Assembly: GCF_028737325.1 (NCBI RefSeq)
Contig: NZ_JAQZCH010000001.1
Location: 290,632-354,631 of the forward strand
Length of the DNA stretch: 64,000 bases
Source of the DNA: Microbacterium thalli
GTDB taxonomy: Bacteria > Actinomycetota > Actinomycetes > Actinomycetales > Microbacteriaceae
Direction of reading: 5' to 3'
Every line of letters begins with the position of its first letter. The stretch's first letter is position 1. Positions 43,164-52,245 of this stretch are shown in pieces. A program made the translations under genes and the position numbers. Below the pieces are notes generated by a model. The model was not told where the DNA came from. It saw only the letters and a list, made by a program, of their open reading frames with translations, and made no database searches.

Positions 43164-43937
43164 ATGCCCGACACCGCTGCCCCGATCGCCGCACGCGGCG
43201 GCATCCGCTCGTTCCTCACGGGCGTCGGCGACCTCGGGCGCGGGTTCGCGTTCTGGTCGCGTCGACCCGGCGCCATGGCGCTGGGCCTCGTCCCCGCGGC
43301 CATCGTCGGCGTCGTCCTGATCGGCGGCCTCGTCGCCCTCAGCGCGTTCCTGCCCGACATCGTCGACACGATCACCCCGTTCGCGGACGGCTGGCCGAGC
43401 CTGTGGGCGTCGGTCGTCCGCATCGCTGCCGGCACGGCGCTGCTCGGCGGCGCGATCGTGCTGGTCGTCGTGTCGTTCACCGCTCTGACGCTGCTGGTCG
43501 GCGAGCCCTTCTACGACCGGATCTGGCGTGCGGTCGAGACCGACCTCGGCGGCCCCGTGCCCGACGGCGACAGCGGCTTCTGGCGCTCCGTCCGCGACGC
43601 GATCGCCCTCGTGGCCCGCGGCGTGCTGGCCGCGCTGCTGGCGGGCGTCGTCGGACTGGTGCCGATCGTCGGCGGCGTCCTCGGGTCGGTCACCGCGGTC
43701 ACCCTCACCGGGTGGCTGCTCGCCGATGAGCTGACTTCGCGCGCCCTCGCAGCCCGCGGCATCCACGCCCCCGAGCGACGAGGCCTGCGGCGAACGCACC
43801 GCGCCCGCTACCTCGGCTTCGGCGTCGCCACGCAGCTCTGCTTCCTCGTCCCCCTGGGCGCCGTCGCCGCGATGCCGGCGGCGGTCGCGGGCTCGACCCG
43901 CCTCGTCCGCTCGATCCTCGCGTCGCGCGACCGCTGA
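43164..43937 (+). CDS. EI24/CysZ-family membrane protein
   Basis: A 257-residue protein with four to five hydrophobic segments. FLTGVGDLGRGFAFWSRRPG at the start and TLLVGEPFYDRIWRAVE in the middle are EI24 (PF07264) features. CysZ members move sulfate; actinobacterial ones are mostly uncharacterised. ATG 43164 with GAGAAGGG and AGGA upstream. Confidence 0.88.
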   Translation: MPDTAAPIAARGGIRSFLTGVGDLGRGFAFWSRRPGAMALGLVPAAIVGVVLIGGLVALSAFLPDIVDTITPFADGWPSLWASVVRIAAGTALLGGAIVLVVVSFTALTLLVGEPFYDRIWRAVETDLGGPVPDGDSGFWRSVRDAIALVARGVLAALLAGVVGLVPIVGGVLGSVTAVTLTGWLLADELTSRALAARGIHAPERRGLRRTHRARYLGFGVATQLCFLVPLGAVAAMPAAVAGSTRLVRSILASRDR

Positions 43938-45224
43938 TCAGTCCGCGGCGTCGGCCGTCTCGAGCGCGGGGCGCTCGGCGGCGTCGGTGCGCGGCGTCCG
44001 GGCGTTGTAGACGTCGCGGTCCAGATCGTCACTCCCCTCGGCGACGAGCATCGCGACCAGGGTGTCGCCGTTGACGTTGAGGAACGTGCGGAAGATGCCC
44101 GCGAACCAGTCCACGGCGATGAGCAGTCCGAGCGCCTCGAAGGGCAGCCCGAGCGACGTCGCCAGGAACATGGCCACGACCGGGAACCCGCCGGGCACGG
44201 TGATGGTTCCCATGTTCACCAGCACCGCCAGCGCCATCCCGAGCACGACGGTGCCGGGGTCGAGGGCGACGCCACCCGCCTGCGCGAGGAACATGATGAC
44301 GATCATGTAGTTCAGCACCGCGCCGTAGGAGCCCATGGTCAGGCCGACCGAGAGGGTGAAGTTCGCGACGCTGCGGCCGACGCCGACCTTCTCGATCGCC
44401 GTCTTCAGCACGGTGGGGTAGGTCACCGCCGAGCTGGTGGTGGTGATGGCGATCATCGTCTGCTGCGACAGCTTGCCGGGCAGCATCCCGATGTTCACCC
44501 GGGTGCGCATCCACACGACGAGCACGAACAGCACGAGCAGGATGACGACGCCGAGCAGCGTCGACGACAGGTACGCGAGCCCGCCGATGACGACGTCGAA
44601 GCCGATCGTGCCGGCGAGGTTCGCGAGCAGGCAGAAGACGCCGACGGGAGCGATGATCATCACGAAACGGATCATCGTCAGCACGACCTGCTGGATCTGC
44701 TCGAAGAAGTCCAGCACCACGCGGTTGCCGCTGGTCGTGACGTACACGTTGAGCGCGGCGCCGAACAGCAGCGAGAACACGATGATCGGCACCATGTTCG
44801 CGGTCGACATCGCATCGAAGATGTTCGTCGAGACGAAGTTGACGAGCGTCTGCTGCCACCCCGCCGATTCGGTCGCCGCCTCTTCGAGCGCGGGGTCGAC
44901 ACCGCCCGAGAAGTCGATGCCGGCGCCTGGCTGCAGCACGACGCCGATGAGCCAGGCGACGACCGCGGCGACCGCCGAGAACGCGAGCATCCAACTGAAG
45001 GTGCGCGCCGCGAGCTTGCCCATGCCCGCACCGCTCAGCGCGCCGGTCGCCACGATCACCGACGACATGACGAGCGGCACGATCGCCATCTGGATGAGGC
45101 GGATGAAGATGTCACCGACGAACTTCAGGTTGCCGGCCCACTCGCCGACGATCAGTCCGAACACGATGCCGAGGATCGCCGCCAGGCCGATCTGCAGCGC
45201 GGGGTTCTTCAGTGCTCTCTTCAC
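43938..45224 (-). CDS. Dicarboxylate/amino acid:cation symporter (DAACS)
   Basis: A 428-residue symporter of the GltP/DctA fold. The Ser-rich hairpin motif AITTTSSAVTYPTVLKTAIE, the TMGSYGAVLNYMI region, and NMGTITVPGGFPVVAMFLAT are binding-site parts of this family. It takes up aspartate, glutamate or C4-dicarboxylates with Na+ or H+. GTG start 45224 with GAGGAG upstream. Divergent from a FadR-type regulator across 174 bases, which likely controls it. Confidence 0.94.
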   Translation of the reverse strand: MKRALKNPALQIGLAAILGIVFGLIVGEWAGNLKFVGDIFIRLIQMAIVPLVMSSVIVATGALSGAGMGKLAARTFSWMLAFSAVAAVVAWLIGVVLQPGAGIDFSGGVDPALEEAATESAGWQQTLVNFVSTNIFDAMSTANMVPIIVFSLLFGAALNVYVTTSGNRVVLDFFEQIQQVVLTMIRFVMIIAPVGVFCLLANLAGTIGFDVVIGGLAYLSSTLLGVVILLVLFVLVVWMRTRVNIGMLPGKLSQQTMIAITTTSSAVTYPTVLKTAIEKVGVGRSVANFTLSVGLTMGSYGAVLNYMIVIMFLAQAGGVALDPGTVVLGMALAVLVNMGTITVPGGFPVVAMFLATSLGLPFEALGLLIAVDWFAGIFRTFLNVNGDTLVAMLVAEGSDDLDRDVYNARTPRTDAAERPALETADAAD

Positions 45225-45309
45225 GGTGCTCCTCGTTCGAGCGCGAGCGCTCCGATCCGCTCGCGGTGGGCCTCACGCTAAGCGGCATCCCGTCGCCGCT
45301 TCGGAGAAT

Positions 45310-45320
45310 TGGTAGGACCG
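45310..45320. promoter_or_regulatory. Candidate FadR-type operator
   Basis: TGGTAGGACCG lies in the DAACS-regulator divergent region and fits the TNGTNNNACNA pattern of FadR-subfamily GntR proteins at all but the last base. Confidence 0.4.
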
Positions 45321-45398
45321 TAACGCGCCTTTTACATCCGGGGGCCGCTCGTAACACGCTCGGAACAGCGGCGACGTCTCCGTGGAAGACTGGCCGTC

Positions 45399-46142
45399 GT
45401 GACCGATCCCGCCGGAGTGACCCTGGGGCCCCTCCCCCGCACGCACGCCCTCGTCGCCGATGACGTCGCGCGGCACCTCGAGCGGCTCATCGTCACGGGC
45501 GACCTGCCCGCGGGCGCCGCACTGCCGCCCGAGCGCACGCTCGCGCAGACGCTCGGCGTCTCGCGCAACGCGCTGCGCGAGGCGCTCACCCGCCTCGCCG
45601 GCATCGGCCTCATCGAACGCCGTCAGGGCAGCGGCAACCGCGTCAGTCGCACGATCCCCCTCGCCGCGACCCTCGCTGGCCGGATGCAGGACGTCGAGGC
45701 CGAGTTCCGCAACTCCGCCGAATTCCGCGCCGTCATCGAGCCTCAGCTCGTGCGCCTCGCCGCGACGCGCGTCGATGACGCCCAGCTCGACGCCCTGCGC
45801 ACCCTCGTGAGCGACGCCGGCTCGAGCATCGCCGCCGGCGCCGCCGGCGCCGCCGAAGGCTCCGCCGGTCTGGATGTCGCCTTCCACACCGCCATCGCCC
45901 AGGCGACCGGCAACCCCCTGCTCGCTGCCCTCGGCGACCTGACCGCGTCGTGGACGGTCGAGGCCCGCGTGTTCTCGCACCTCGACGACGACGGCCGCCG
46001 CCTCTCGCACGCGGGCCATGCCCGCATCCTCGCCGCCCTCGTCGCGCGCGACCCCGACGCAGCCGAGTACGCGATGCGCATCCACCTCGCCGAGGTGCGC
46101 GAGGTCATCGAGCGCGCCCGACGCGACACCGCCGAAGACTGA
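45399..46142 (+). CDS. GntR/FadR-family regulator with FCD domain
   Basis: A 247-residue regulator. The N-terminal GntR winged helix (GAALPPERTLAQTLGVSRNA, then LREALTRLAGIGLIERRQGS) is followed by an all-helical FCD domain with the metal-binding histidines in LDVAFHTAIAQATGN and later H-x-x-I. FCD regulators usually bind organic acids. Its position opposite a dicarboxylate symporter suggests control of that gene. GTG start 45399. Confidence 0.93.
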   Translation: MTDPAGVTLGPLPRTHALVADDVARHLERLIVTGDLPAGAALPPERTLAQTLGVSRNALREALTRLAGIGLIERRQGSGNRVSRTIPLAATLAGRMQDVEAEFRNSAEFRAVIEPQLVRLAATRVDDAQLDALRTLVSDAGSSIAAGAAGAAEGSAGLDVAFHTAIAQATGNPLLAALGDLTASWTVEARVFSHLDDDGRRLSHAGHARILAALVARDPDAAEYAMRIHLAEVREVIERARRDTAED

Positions 46143-46245
46143 GCGGGACACTTACTCACGCCGCGGTGGTCCGACCAATCGGGGCGCGTCCGCTACCCTC
46201 GGACTCGAATCGGCCGATCAGCGGCCGCGGACGAGAAGGTGGACT

Positions 46246-46965
46246 GTGGCCCGCAAACGCACACCCCGCGACGCCGAGTCGACCCAGCATGCGGTCGCTC
46301 TGTACACCCTGATGATCCTCACCTTCGTGACCGGTCTCGTCGACGCGGTCGGCTATCTCGCCCTCGACCGGGTGTTCGTCGGCAACATGACGGGGAACAT
46401 CGTCATCCTCGGCATGGCTGTCGCCGGCGGCGACGACCTGCCGATCCTCGGCCCGGCGATCGCCCTCGCGGCCTTCACCGTCGCGGCGTTCGCGGCGGGG
46501 ATGTTCCTGCGCACGCGCCGCAAGGAGTGGGGCGGCGCAGTGACGGGTCTGCTCACGGCCGGCGCGGTCGTGATCGCCGCGCTCGGCGTCATGTTCCTGA
46601 TCCCGGATGCCGCCGACTCCGAGGCCGTCATCCTCACCGCCTCGACGCTGACGGCGGCGGCGATGGGCATGCAGGCCGCGGTGGCGCGCAGCCTCGCCGT
46701 GGCCGACATGACGACGGTCGTCGTGACCTCGACGCTCACCTCGCTCGCGAGCGAGTCGCTTGTCGACGGCGGCATCCGGGGGGTGTGGAACCGGCGGCTC
46801 GGCGCGATCGTGATCATCTTCCTCGGGGCTCTCGCGGGCGCGGCCCTCCTCGCGTTCGGTCCGGCCGTTCCGCTGCTGCTCGCGGCGCTGCTGACCGTCG
46901 TCGTCGTGGTGATCGGCCACCGGCGACTCTTCACGCCGGCGCGGCGCGAGCCGGTCGCCGCATGA
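46246..46965 (+). CDS. DUF1275 (YoaK) membrane protein
   Basis: A 239-residue protein with about six helices. ILTFVTGLVDAVGYLALDRV and FVGNMTGNIVILGMAV are the DUF1275 signatures. GTG 46246 has GAGAAGG upstream. It overlaps the formamidase gene by four bases, so the two are translationally coupled; this hints at transport or export linked to amide metabolism, which is inference. Confidence 0.92.
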   Translation: MARKRTPRDAESTQHAVALYTLMILTFVTGLVDAVGYLALDRVFVGNMTGNIVILGMAVAGGDDLPILGPAIALAAFTVAAFAAGMFLRTRRKEWGGAVTGLLTAGAVVIAALGVMFLIPDAADSEAVILTASTLTAAAMGMQAAVARSLAVADMTTVVVTSTLTSLASESLVDGGIRGVWNRRLGAIVIIFLGALAGAALLAFGPAVPLLLAALLTVVVVVIGHRRLFTPARREPVAA

Positions 46966-48065
46966 CGATCCTGCAGCCGGGTGTCGGCGAGACGCCCGGC
47001 GACCACTACCTGCCGGCGCGGCCCGACACCGTCATGTGGGGCCGGCTGCCCTGCGCCGCGGACGCCCCCGTGCTGACCATCCGGTCCGGGTCGTCCGTCA
47101 CGATCGACACCGTCAGCCACGAGGGTGTGCTCGAGGACCAGGGCAAGGACCCTCGCGCCTACTTCGGCCGCCACGGAGTGGATCCCGGCGACGTGCTCGA
47201 CGACGCCGTCGCGATCGCCGCGGCCCTCTCGCGCGACCCCGAGAACGACGGCCCCCACATCGTGACGGGTCCGGTCGCGGTCGAGGGCGCGCAGCCCGGC
47301 GACCTGCTGCGGATCACCGTCGAACGCCTCGTTCCCCGGGTGCCGTACGGCGTGATCTCGAACCGCCATGGCCGCGGCGCCCTCGTGGGCGTGCTGCCCC
47401 GCACGCCGCTCACCGTCAGCGTGTTCACCCCCGTCGAGGAACGGGCCGCGGGCCCGATGGGCACCCTGCCCGTGACCGACGACGGCGACCGCGTCGTCGC
47501 GTTCCCCCTCGCCCCCTTCCTCGGCACGATGGGCGTCGCCGTCGCCGGGAACGAGCGCCCGCACTCGGTGCCGCCGGGCGTCCACGGCGGAAACCTCGAC
47601 ATCAACCTCCTCACCGAGGGCGCTCGCCTCTACCTTCCGGTGCAGGTGCCCGGCGCTCTCGCCTACGTCGGCGACCCGCACTTCGCGCAGGGCGACGGCG
47701 AGGTCGCGCTCACCGCGCTCGAGGCGTCGCTGCGCGCGACGCTGCGATTCGACGTGATTCCCCGTGCGGAGGCGCTGCGCGAGTTCGGCGAGGTCGCGGG
47801 CCCCCTCGTGCGCACCGACGAGTTCCTCGTGCCGACGGGCCTCGACGTCGACCTCGGCGAGGCGATGCGCAAGTGCGTCCGCGCGGCGATCGACCTGATC
47901 AGCGCCCGATGGGGCATGGACGAGCACCTCGCCTACGCGTACCTCAGCGCCGCGACCGACTTCGACATCTCGCAGGTGGTCGACATCGTGTGCGGCATCC
48001 ACGCGCGCATCCGCGAGTCCGACTTCGACGCCGTCGACCGCACCGGCGATCCCGCAGCAGGCTAG
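46962..48065 (+). CDS. Acetamidase/formamidase family protein
   Basis: A 367-residue FmdA/AmdA-family amidase. GDHYLPARPDTVMWGRLPCA at the start, then DPENDGPHIVTGPVAVEGAQ, PFLGTMGVAV and GGNLDINLLTEGARLYLPVQ are family motifs; His and Asp/Glu metal ligands lie in HIVTGP and GDPHFAQGDGE. It would release ammonia from formamide or acetamide. Coupled with the upstream DUF1275 gene. Confidence 0.93.
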   Translation: MTILQPGVGETPGDHYLPARPDTVMWGRLPCAADAPVLTIRSGSSVTIDTVSHEGVLEDQGKDPRAYFGRHGVDPGDVLDDAVAIAAALSRDPENDGPHIVTGPVAVEGAQPGDLLRITVERLVPRVPYGVISNRHGRGALVGVLPRTPLTVSVFTPVEERAAGPMGTLPVTDDGDRVVAFPLAPFLGTMGVAVAGNERPHSVPPGVHGGNLDINLLTEGARLYLPVQVPGALAYVGDPHFAQGDGEVALTALEASLRATLRFDVIPRAEALREFGEVAGPLVRTDEFLVPTGLDVDLGEAMRKCVRAAIDLISARWGMDEHLAYAYLSAATDFDISQVVDIVCGIHARIRESDFDAVDRTGDPAAG

Positions 48066-48448
48066 GCCTGCCGGCGCCGGATCCGGATCGGTCCCTTCGC
48101 GGTCGAGGGGTCGACGACCGCGCCCCGCTGCGTGATGTCGACCTCGCCGTCCGCGACGAGGCGCCGTGCCGCACGCCGCGCGGGCTCCATGAGGTCGCGC
48201 CACTCCTCGCCGCCGACCTTCCGCGCCGCCTCGGACGGGCAGATCGTCGCGGTCGCCGCGCGCGCGTCGAGCAGATCGAGGATCGCCTGCGTCAGCTGCG
48301 CATCGACGGGACGGATGCCGCGCCGCCGACAGGCATCCGAGCAGTACCGCACCTCGTCCCAGTTCTTCGCCCACTTCGCACGCCACTGCATCTCGCGCCC
48401 GCACGACGCGCAGGTCTTCGGCGGCGGGGTGGCGGCGGCACGGGACAT
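48062..48448 (-). CDS. DUF2256-DUF3253 fusion protein
   Basis: A 128-residue protein. Residues 10-43 are a zinc-ribbon DUF2256 module with KTCASCGREMQWRAKWAKNW followed by YCSDACRRRG, giving four cysteines. Residues 48-125 are a DUF3253 winged-helix-like module (AQLTQAILDLLDARAATATI; GEEWRDLMEPARRAARRLV). Functions are unknown; nucleic-acid binding is suggested by the folds. ATG 48448 precedes the zinc ribbon; a longer frame exists but is not needed. It overlaps the formamidase stop on the other strand. Confidence 0.88.
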   Translation of the reverse strand: MSRAAATPPPKTCASCGREMQWRAKWAKNWDEVRYCSDACRRRGIRPVDAQLTQAILDLLDARAATATICPSEAARKVGGEEWRDLMEPARRAARRLVADGEVDITQRGAVVDPSTAKGPIRIRRRQA

Positions 48449-48502
48449 GGTCCCAGTATCCGTCGCCCGCGACACGTCGGCGCGGATGCTTCCTGCGGCG
48501 GC

Positions 48503-49522
48503 TCAGCGCACGAGCGGGATGACCTGCTCCGCGAAACGCTCGAGCTCGTCGAGTGCCGGCGAGAACTGCAGCAGCAGCGTGTCGACACCCACATCCTCGA
48601 AAGCGCGGATGCGGTCGGCGACCTGCTGCGGCGTGCCGATCAGCTCGGGGCGCAGCCCGCGGTTCGACACGGAGTACTCGCGCAGGCTGATCTCGACGTC
48701 CAGCTGCGACTTCGTCACGAAGTCCTGGTACGACTCGTAGGCCGCACCCGAGCGGACGTCGGTGATGCGCTCCAGCTCGGCCTGCGCCTCTTCCTCGGTG
48801 TCGCGGACGATAGCGAACGCCGCCATCCCGAAGTGCTGGAACGGTCGCTGCCCCGTGCGCTCCCGCCGGGCGCGCATGTCGGCGATCTTCGTGGCGAGCT
48901 CATCGACGGTGCCCCCGTGCGTGACGTAGGCGTCGGCGAACCCGGCGATCGCGGCGCGTCCCGCCTCGCTCTCGCCCCCGGCGTAGATGAGCGGCGCCGT
49001 CGCCGGCTTCGGCTCGAGGTGCGTGCCCGAGAACGAGAAGTGCCGGCCGTCGTGATCGAACGGCGTCTGCGACCACAGCCCCCGCAGCACGTCGACGTAT
49101 TCCGTCGTCAGGGCGTACCGGTCGTCGTGGTCGGCGAACGAGATGCCGTACTGCCGCGCTTCCTCGGCCCACCACGCCGAGACGACGTTGAGCGTGAAGC
49201 GGCCCTGCGCGATCTCCTGGATCGTCGCCGCCTGCTTCGCCGCGAGCGCGACCGGGTGGTAGCTCGGACGCAGCGCGGCCATGATCTCGATGCGCGAGGT
49301 GACAGCCGCGGTTGCGGTCGCGATGGCCCAGGCGTCCAGGGCGGGACCGGCGTGGCCCTTGATGTCGTTGAGGTTCAGCTCGGGCACGAGCGTCACGTCG
49401 AAGCCGCCGTCCTCGGCAGCGCGGGCGATCCGCGCGATGTGTTCGAAGGTCGCGGGCGTCCGCTCGTCGGCGACGTTGCGCAGCCATCCGCCGTAGGTGG
49501 GGGTCCAGTAACCGAAACGCAT
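48503..49522 (-). CDS. LLM-class FMN-dependent monooxygenase (SfnG/SsuD type)
   Basis: A 339-residue luciferase-like TIM-barrel enzyme. MRFGYWTPTYGGWLRNV, SRIEIMAALRPSYHPVALAA and LNVVSAWWAEEARQYGI are typical of FMNH2-dependent sulfone and sulfonate monooxygenases (SfnG, SsuD). It may desulfurise small organosulfur compounds. No flavin reductase or transporter is adjacent. ATG 49522. Confidence 0.9.
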   Translation of the reverse strand: MRFGYWTPTYGGWLRNVADERTPATFEHIARIARAAEDGGFDVTLVPELNLNDIKGHAGPALDAWAIATATAAVTSRIEIMAALRPSYHPVALAAKQAATIQEIAQGRFTLNVVSAWWAEEARQYGISFADHDDRYALTTEYVDVLRGLWSQTPFDHDGRHFSFSGTHLEPKPATAPLIYAGGESEAGRAAIAGFADAYVTHGGTVDELATKIADMRARRERTGQRPFQHFGMAAFAIVRDTEEEAQAELERITDVRSGAAYESYQDFVTKSQLDVEISLREYSVSNRGLRPELIGTPQQVADRIRAFEDVGVDTLLLQFSPALDELERFAEQVIPLVR

Positions 49523-49663
49523 GCGTGCTCCCTCTCGACATCGATGCCGGCCGAATCCGTCGATCCTCACACGCCGCGCACCCGACGAGGCCCGCACGGC
49601 CCCCCGGGCGTCATGGTCCGTCACGCGGCCCCCGCCCGCTCGCGACCGGCTTAGCCTGACGGG

Positions 49664-50617
49664 ATGTCGTCTTCGCCGCAGGTGTACGTGATCCACGAGA
49701 ACCCGGAGTGGTGGGCGCCCTTCGCCGCCGCTTTCGCCGCGGAGGGCATCGCCGCCGAGCAGTGGCTGCTCACCGACGGCTCGATCGACCTGTCGTCGGA
49801 GCCACCGCAGGGCGTCTTCTGGTCGCGACTGTCCGCGTCGGCGCACACCCGCGACCACGCGGAGTCGAAGGAGTACGGCCGCGCGGTGCTGCGCTGGCTC
49901 GAGTCGTGGGGCCGCACCGTCATCGGAGGCAGCGACGTGCTCGAGTTCGAGGTCAGCAAGGTCGCGCAGCATGCCGCCCTGCGCGCTGCCGGCGTGGACG
50001 TCCCGCGCACGGTGGCGGTCTTCGGCGCGGGCGACCTGAAGCGCCGCGCCCGCGAGTTCCCGGTGCCGTTCATCAGCAAGCACAACCAGGGCGGCAAGGG
50101 CTTGGGGGTGCGCCGGTGGGACACGCACGACGAGTTCGACGCCTGGGTCGACGGCCCGGCGTTCGAGGCATCCCCCGACGGCATCACGCTCGTCCAGGAG
50201 TTCCTGTTCGCCCGCGAGCCGTTCGTGACGCGCGCCGAGTACGTCGGCGGTGAGTTCGTCTACGCCGTGCGCGTGGACACGAGCGCCGGCACCTTCGAGC
50301 TGTGCCCGGCCGATGCGTGCGTCGTCGACCCCGGCGCCGCCGCGCCCGCGTTCCCGCCCTTCGCGTTGCGCACGGAGATCACCGCCGAGCACCCCCTCGT
50401 GCTCCAGCACCGCGAGTTCCTGCGCGGCGCCGGCATCCGCATCGCCGGGATCGAGTTCGTCGAGACGATCGACGGCCGCCTCGTGACCTACGACCTCAAC
50501 ACCAACACGAACTACAACCCCGACGTCGAGGCCGCGGCTCCGGCATCCGGTCCGGGCGAGATCGCGCGCTTCCTCGGCGGGCTGGTCCGCTCCGAGGCTG
50601 GCGTGCTCGCCGGCTAG
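49664..50617 (+). CDS. ATP-grasp (RimK-like) ligase
   Basis: A 317-residue protein with an ATP-grasp order of elements: N-terminal Rossmann-like domain, VSKVAQHAALRAAGVDVPRT, ATP-binding FPVPFISKHNQGGKGLGVRR, then VQEFLFAREPFVTRAEYVGG, and metal-binding FVETIDGRLVTYDLNTNTNY near the end. Members join an acid to an amine or peptide. The substrate is unknown. It is followed after 61 bases by the photolyase gene. ATG 49664. Confidence 0.85.
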   Translation: MSSSPQVYVIHENPEWWAPFAAAFAAEGIAAEQWLLTDGSIDLSSEPPQGVFWSRLSASAHTRDHAESKEYGRAVLRWLESWGRTVIGGSDVLEFEVSKVAQHAALRAAGVDVPRTVAVFGAGDLKRRAREFPVPFISKHNQGGKGLGVRRWDTHDEFDAWVDGPAFEASPDGITLVQEFLFAREPFVTRAEYVGGEFVYAVRVDTSAGTFELCPADACVVDPGAAAPAFPPFALRTEITAEHPLVLQHREFLRGAGIRIAGIEFVETIDGRLVTYDLNTNTNYNPDVEAAAPASGPGEIARFLGGLVRSEAGVLAG

Positions 50618-50678
50618 CGCAGCGCCGGCCCGCGCACAAGCGATAGGGAACGTCGAAGGCGGTTCCTACGCTGACACC

Positions 50679-52241
50679 GTGCTCCGGAACCTCGTCATCG
50701 TGCTGGGCGATCAGCTCGACCCCGACGCGAGCGGCTTCGACGACTTCGACCCCGCGCAGGATGCCGTCTGGATGGCCGAGGTCGCCGAGGAGTCGACGCA
50801 CGTCTGGAGCACGAAGCCGCGCACGGCGATGTTCCTCGCCGCGATGCGCCACTTCGCCGCCGACCAGCGCGACGCCGGGCACACCGTCCTCTACACGCAG
50901 CTCGACGACCCGGAGAACCAGGGCACCTTCGCCGACCAGCTCACCGCCGACCTCGCCGCGTTGCAGCCGGCGGGACTGGTCATGACCGAGCCCGGCGAGT
51001 GGCGCGTTCGCGAAGCGCTGCAGCAGACCGCGGATGCCGCCGGCATCCCGCTCGACATCCGCGTCGACCGGCACTTCTTCTGCACCGTCGCGGAGTTCGC
51101 CGAGCACGCCGCGGGCCGGGCGACGCTGCGGATGGAGTACTTCTACCGCGAGCTGCGCACGCGCCACGGCATCCTCATGACCGACCGGGGCCAGCCCGTC
51201 GGAGGCCAGTGGAACTACGACGCCGACAACCGCAAGGCGTTCCCGAAGCAGGGGCCGGGGCTCGTGCCGCCGCGCGCGACGTTCCCGCCCGACGAGGTCA
51301 CCCGCGACGTGCTCGCGCTCGTCGAGCGAGAGCTCGCTGACCACCCCGGCTCGCTCGACACATTCGCGTGGCCCGTCACCCGCGCGCAGGCGCTCGAGGC
51401 GCTCGAGCTCTTCGTCGAAGAGCGGCTGCCGGGCTTCGGCGACGCGCAGGACGCGATGTGGCCGGGCGAGCCCTGGCTCTGGCATGCGCACCTGTCGTCG
51501 TCGATGAACCTCAAGCTGCTGCATCCGCGCGAGGTCGTCGCGGCCGCCGAAGCGGCCTACCGCGCGGAACGGGCACCACTGCCGGCGGTCGAGGGGTTCA
51601 TCCGCCAGATCCTCGGCTGGCGCGAGTACGTCCGCGGTGTCTACTGGACGCAGATGCCCGGGTACCTGCAGCGCAACGCGTTCGAGGCGTTCGAGCCGCT
51701 GCCCGACTGGTACTGGACGGGCGACACCCCGATGGCGTGCCTGAAGGATGCCATCGACACCACCCTCGAGAACGGGTACGCCCACCACATCCAGCGGCTC
51801 ATGGTCACCGGGCTCTACGCGATGCTGCTCGGGGTCGACCCGCGCGAGGTGCACGCCTGGTACCTCGCCGTCTACGTCGATGCGGTCGAATGGGCGGAGC
51901 TGCCCAACACGCTCGGCATGAGCCAGTACGCCGACGGCGGCCTCATGGGCAGCAAGCCCTACGCGGCGTCGGGCAAGTACATCGACCGCATGAGCCCCTA
52001 CTGCAAGACCTGTCCCTTCGACCCGGCGAAACGGATCGGCGAGGATGCCTGCCCCTTCACGACCCTCTATGGGGACTACCTCATCCGTCACGAGCAGCCC
52101 CTCGCCGAGAACCGGCGCATGGCGCTGCAGGTGAAGAACCTGGCGCGCCTGGACGACGACGAGATCGCCGCGATCCGCGACCGGGCCGACGCCATCCGCC
52201 GCGGCGACGTCGCCGATTCACGACCATCCGGCCGATGGTGA
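50679..52241 (+). CDS. FeS-type cryptochrome/photolyase (PhrB-like)
   Basis: A 520-residue protein of the FeS-BCP group. It starts LRNLVIVLGDQLDPDASGFD. Four cysteines, 354, 442, 445 and 458, have the spacing (88, 3 and 13) of the [4Fe-4S] ligands in Agrobacterium PhrB. The FAD pocket contains EGFIRQILGWREYVRGVYW. Relatives repair (6-4) photoproducts or act as blue-light receptors. GTG start 50679. It leads a run with a prenyltransferase and a CrtI-like desaturase. Confidence 0.94.
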   Translation: MLRNLVIVLGDQLDPDASGFDDFDPAQDAVWMAEVAEESTHVWSTKPRTAMFLAAMRHFAADQRDAGHTVLYTQLDDPENQGTFADQLTADLAALQPAGLVMTEPGEWRVREALQQTADAAGIPLDIRVDRHFFCTVAEFAEHAAGRATLRMEYFYRELRTRHGILMTDRGQPVGGQWNYDADNRKAFPKQGPGLVPPRATFPPDEVTRDVLALVERELADHPGSLDTFAWPVTRAQALEALELFVEERLPGFGDAQDAMWPGEPWLWHAHLSSSMNLKLLHPREVVAAAEAAYRAERAPLPAVEGFIRQILGWREYVRGVYWTQMPGYLQRNAFEAFEPLPDWYWTGDTPMACLKDAIDTTLENGYAHHIQRLMVTGLYAMLLGVDPREVHAWYLAVYVDAVEWAELPNTLGMSQYADGGLMGSKPYAASGKYIDRMSPYCKTCPFDPAKRIGEDACPFTTLYGDYLIRHEQPLAENRRMALQVKNLARLDDDEIAAIRDRADAIRRGDVADSRPSGRW

Positions 52242-52245
52242 GATA

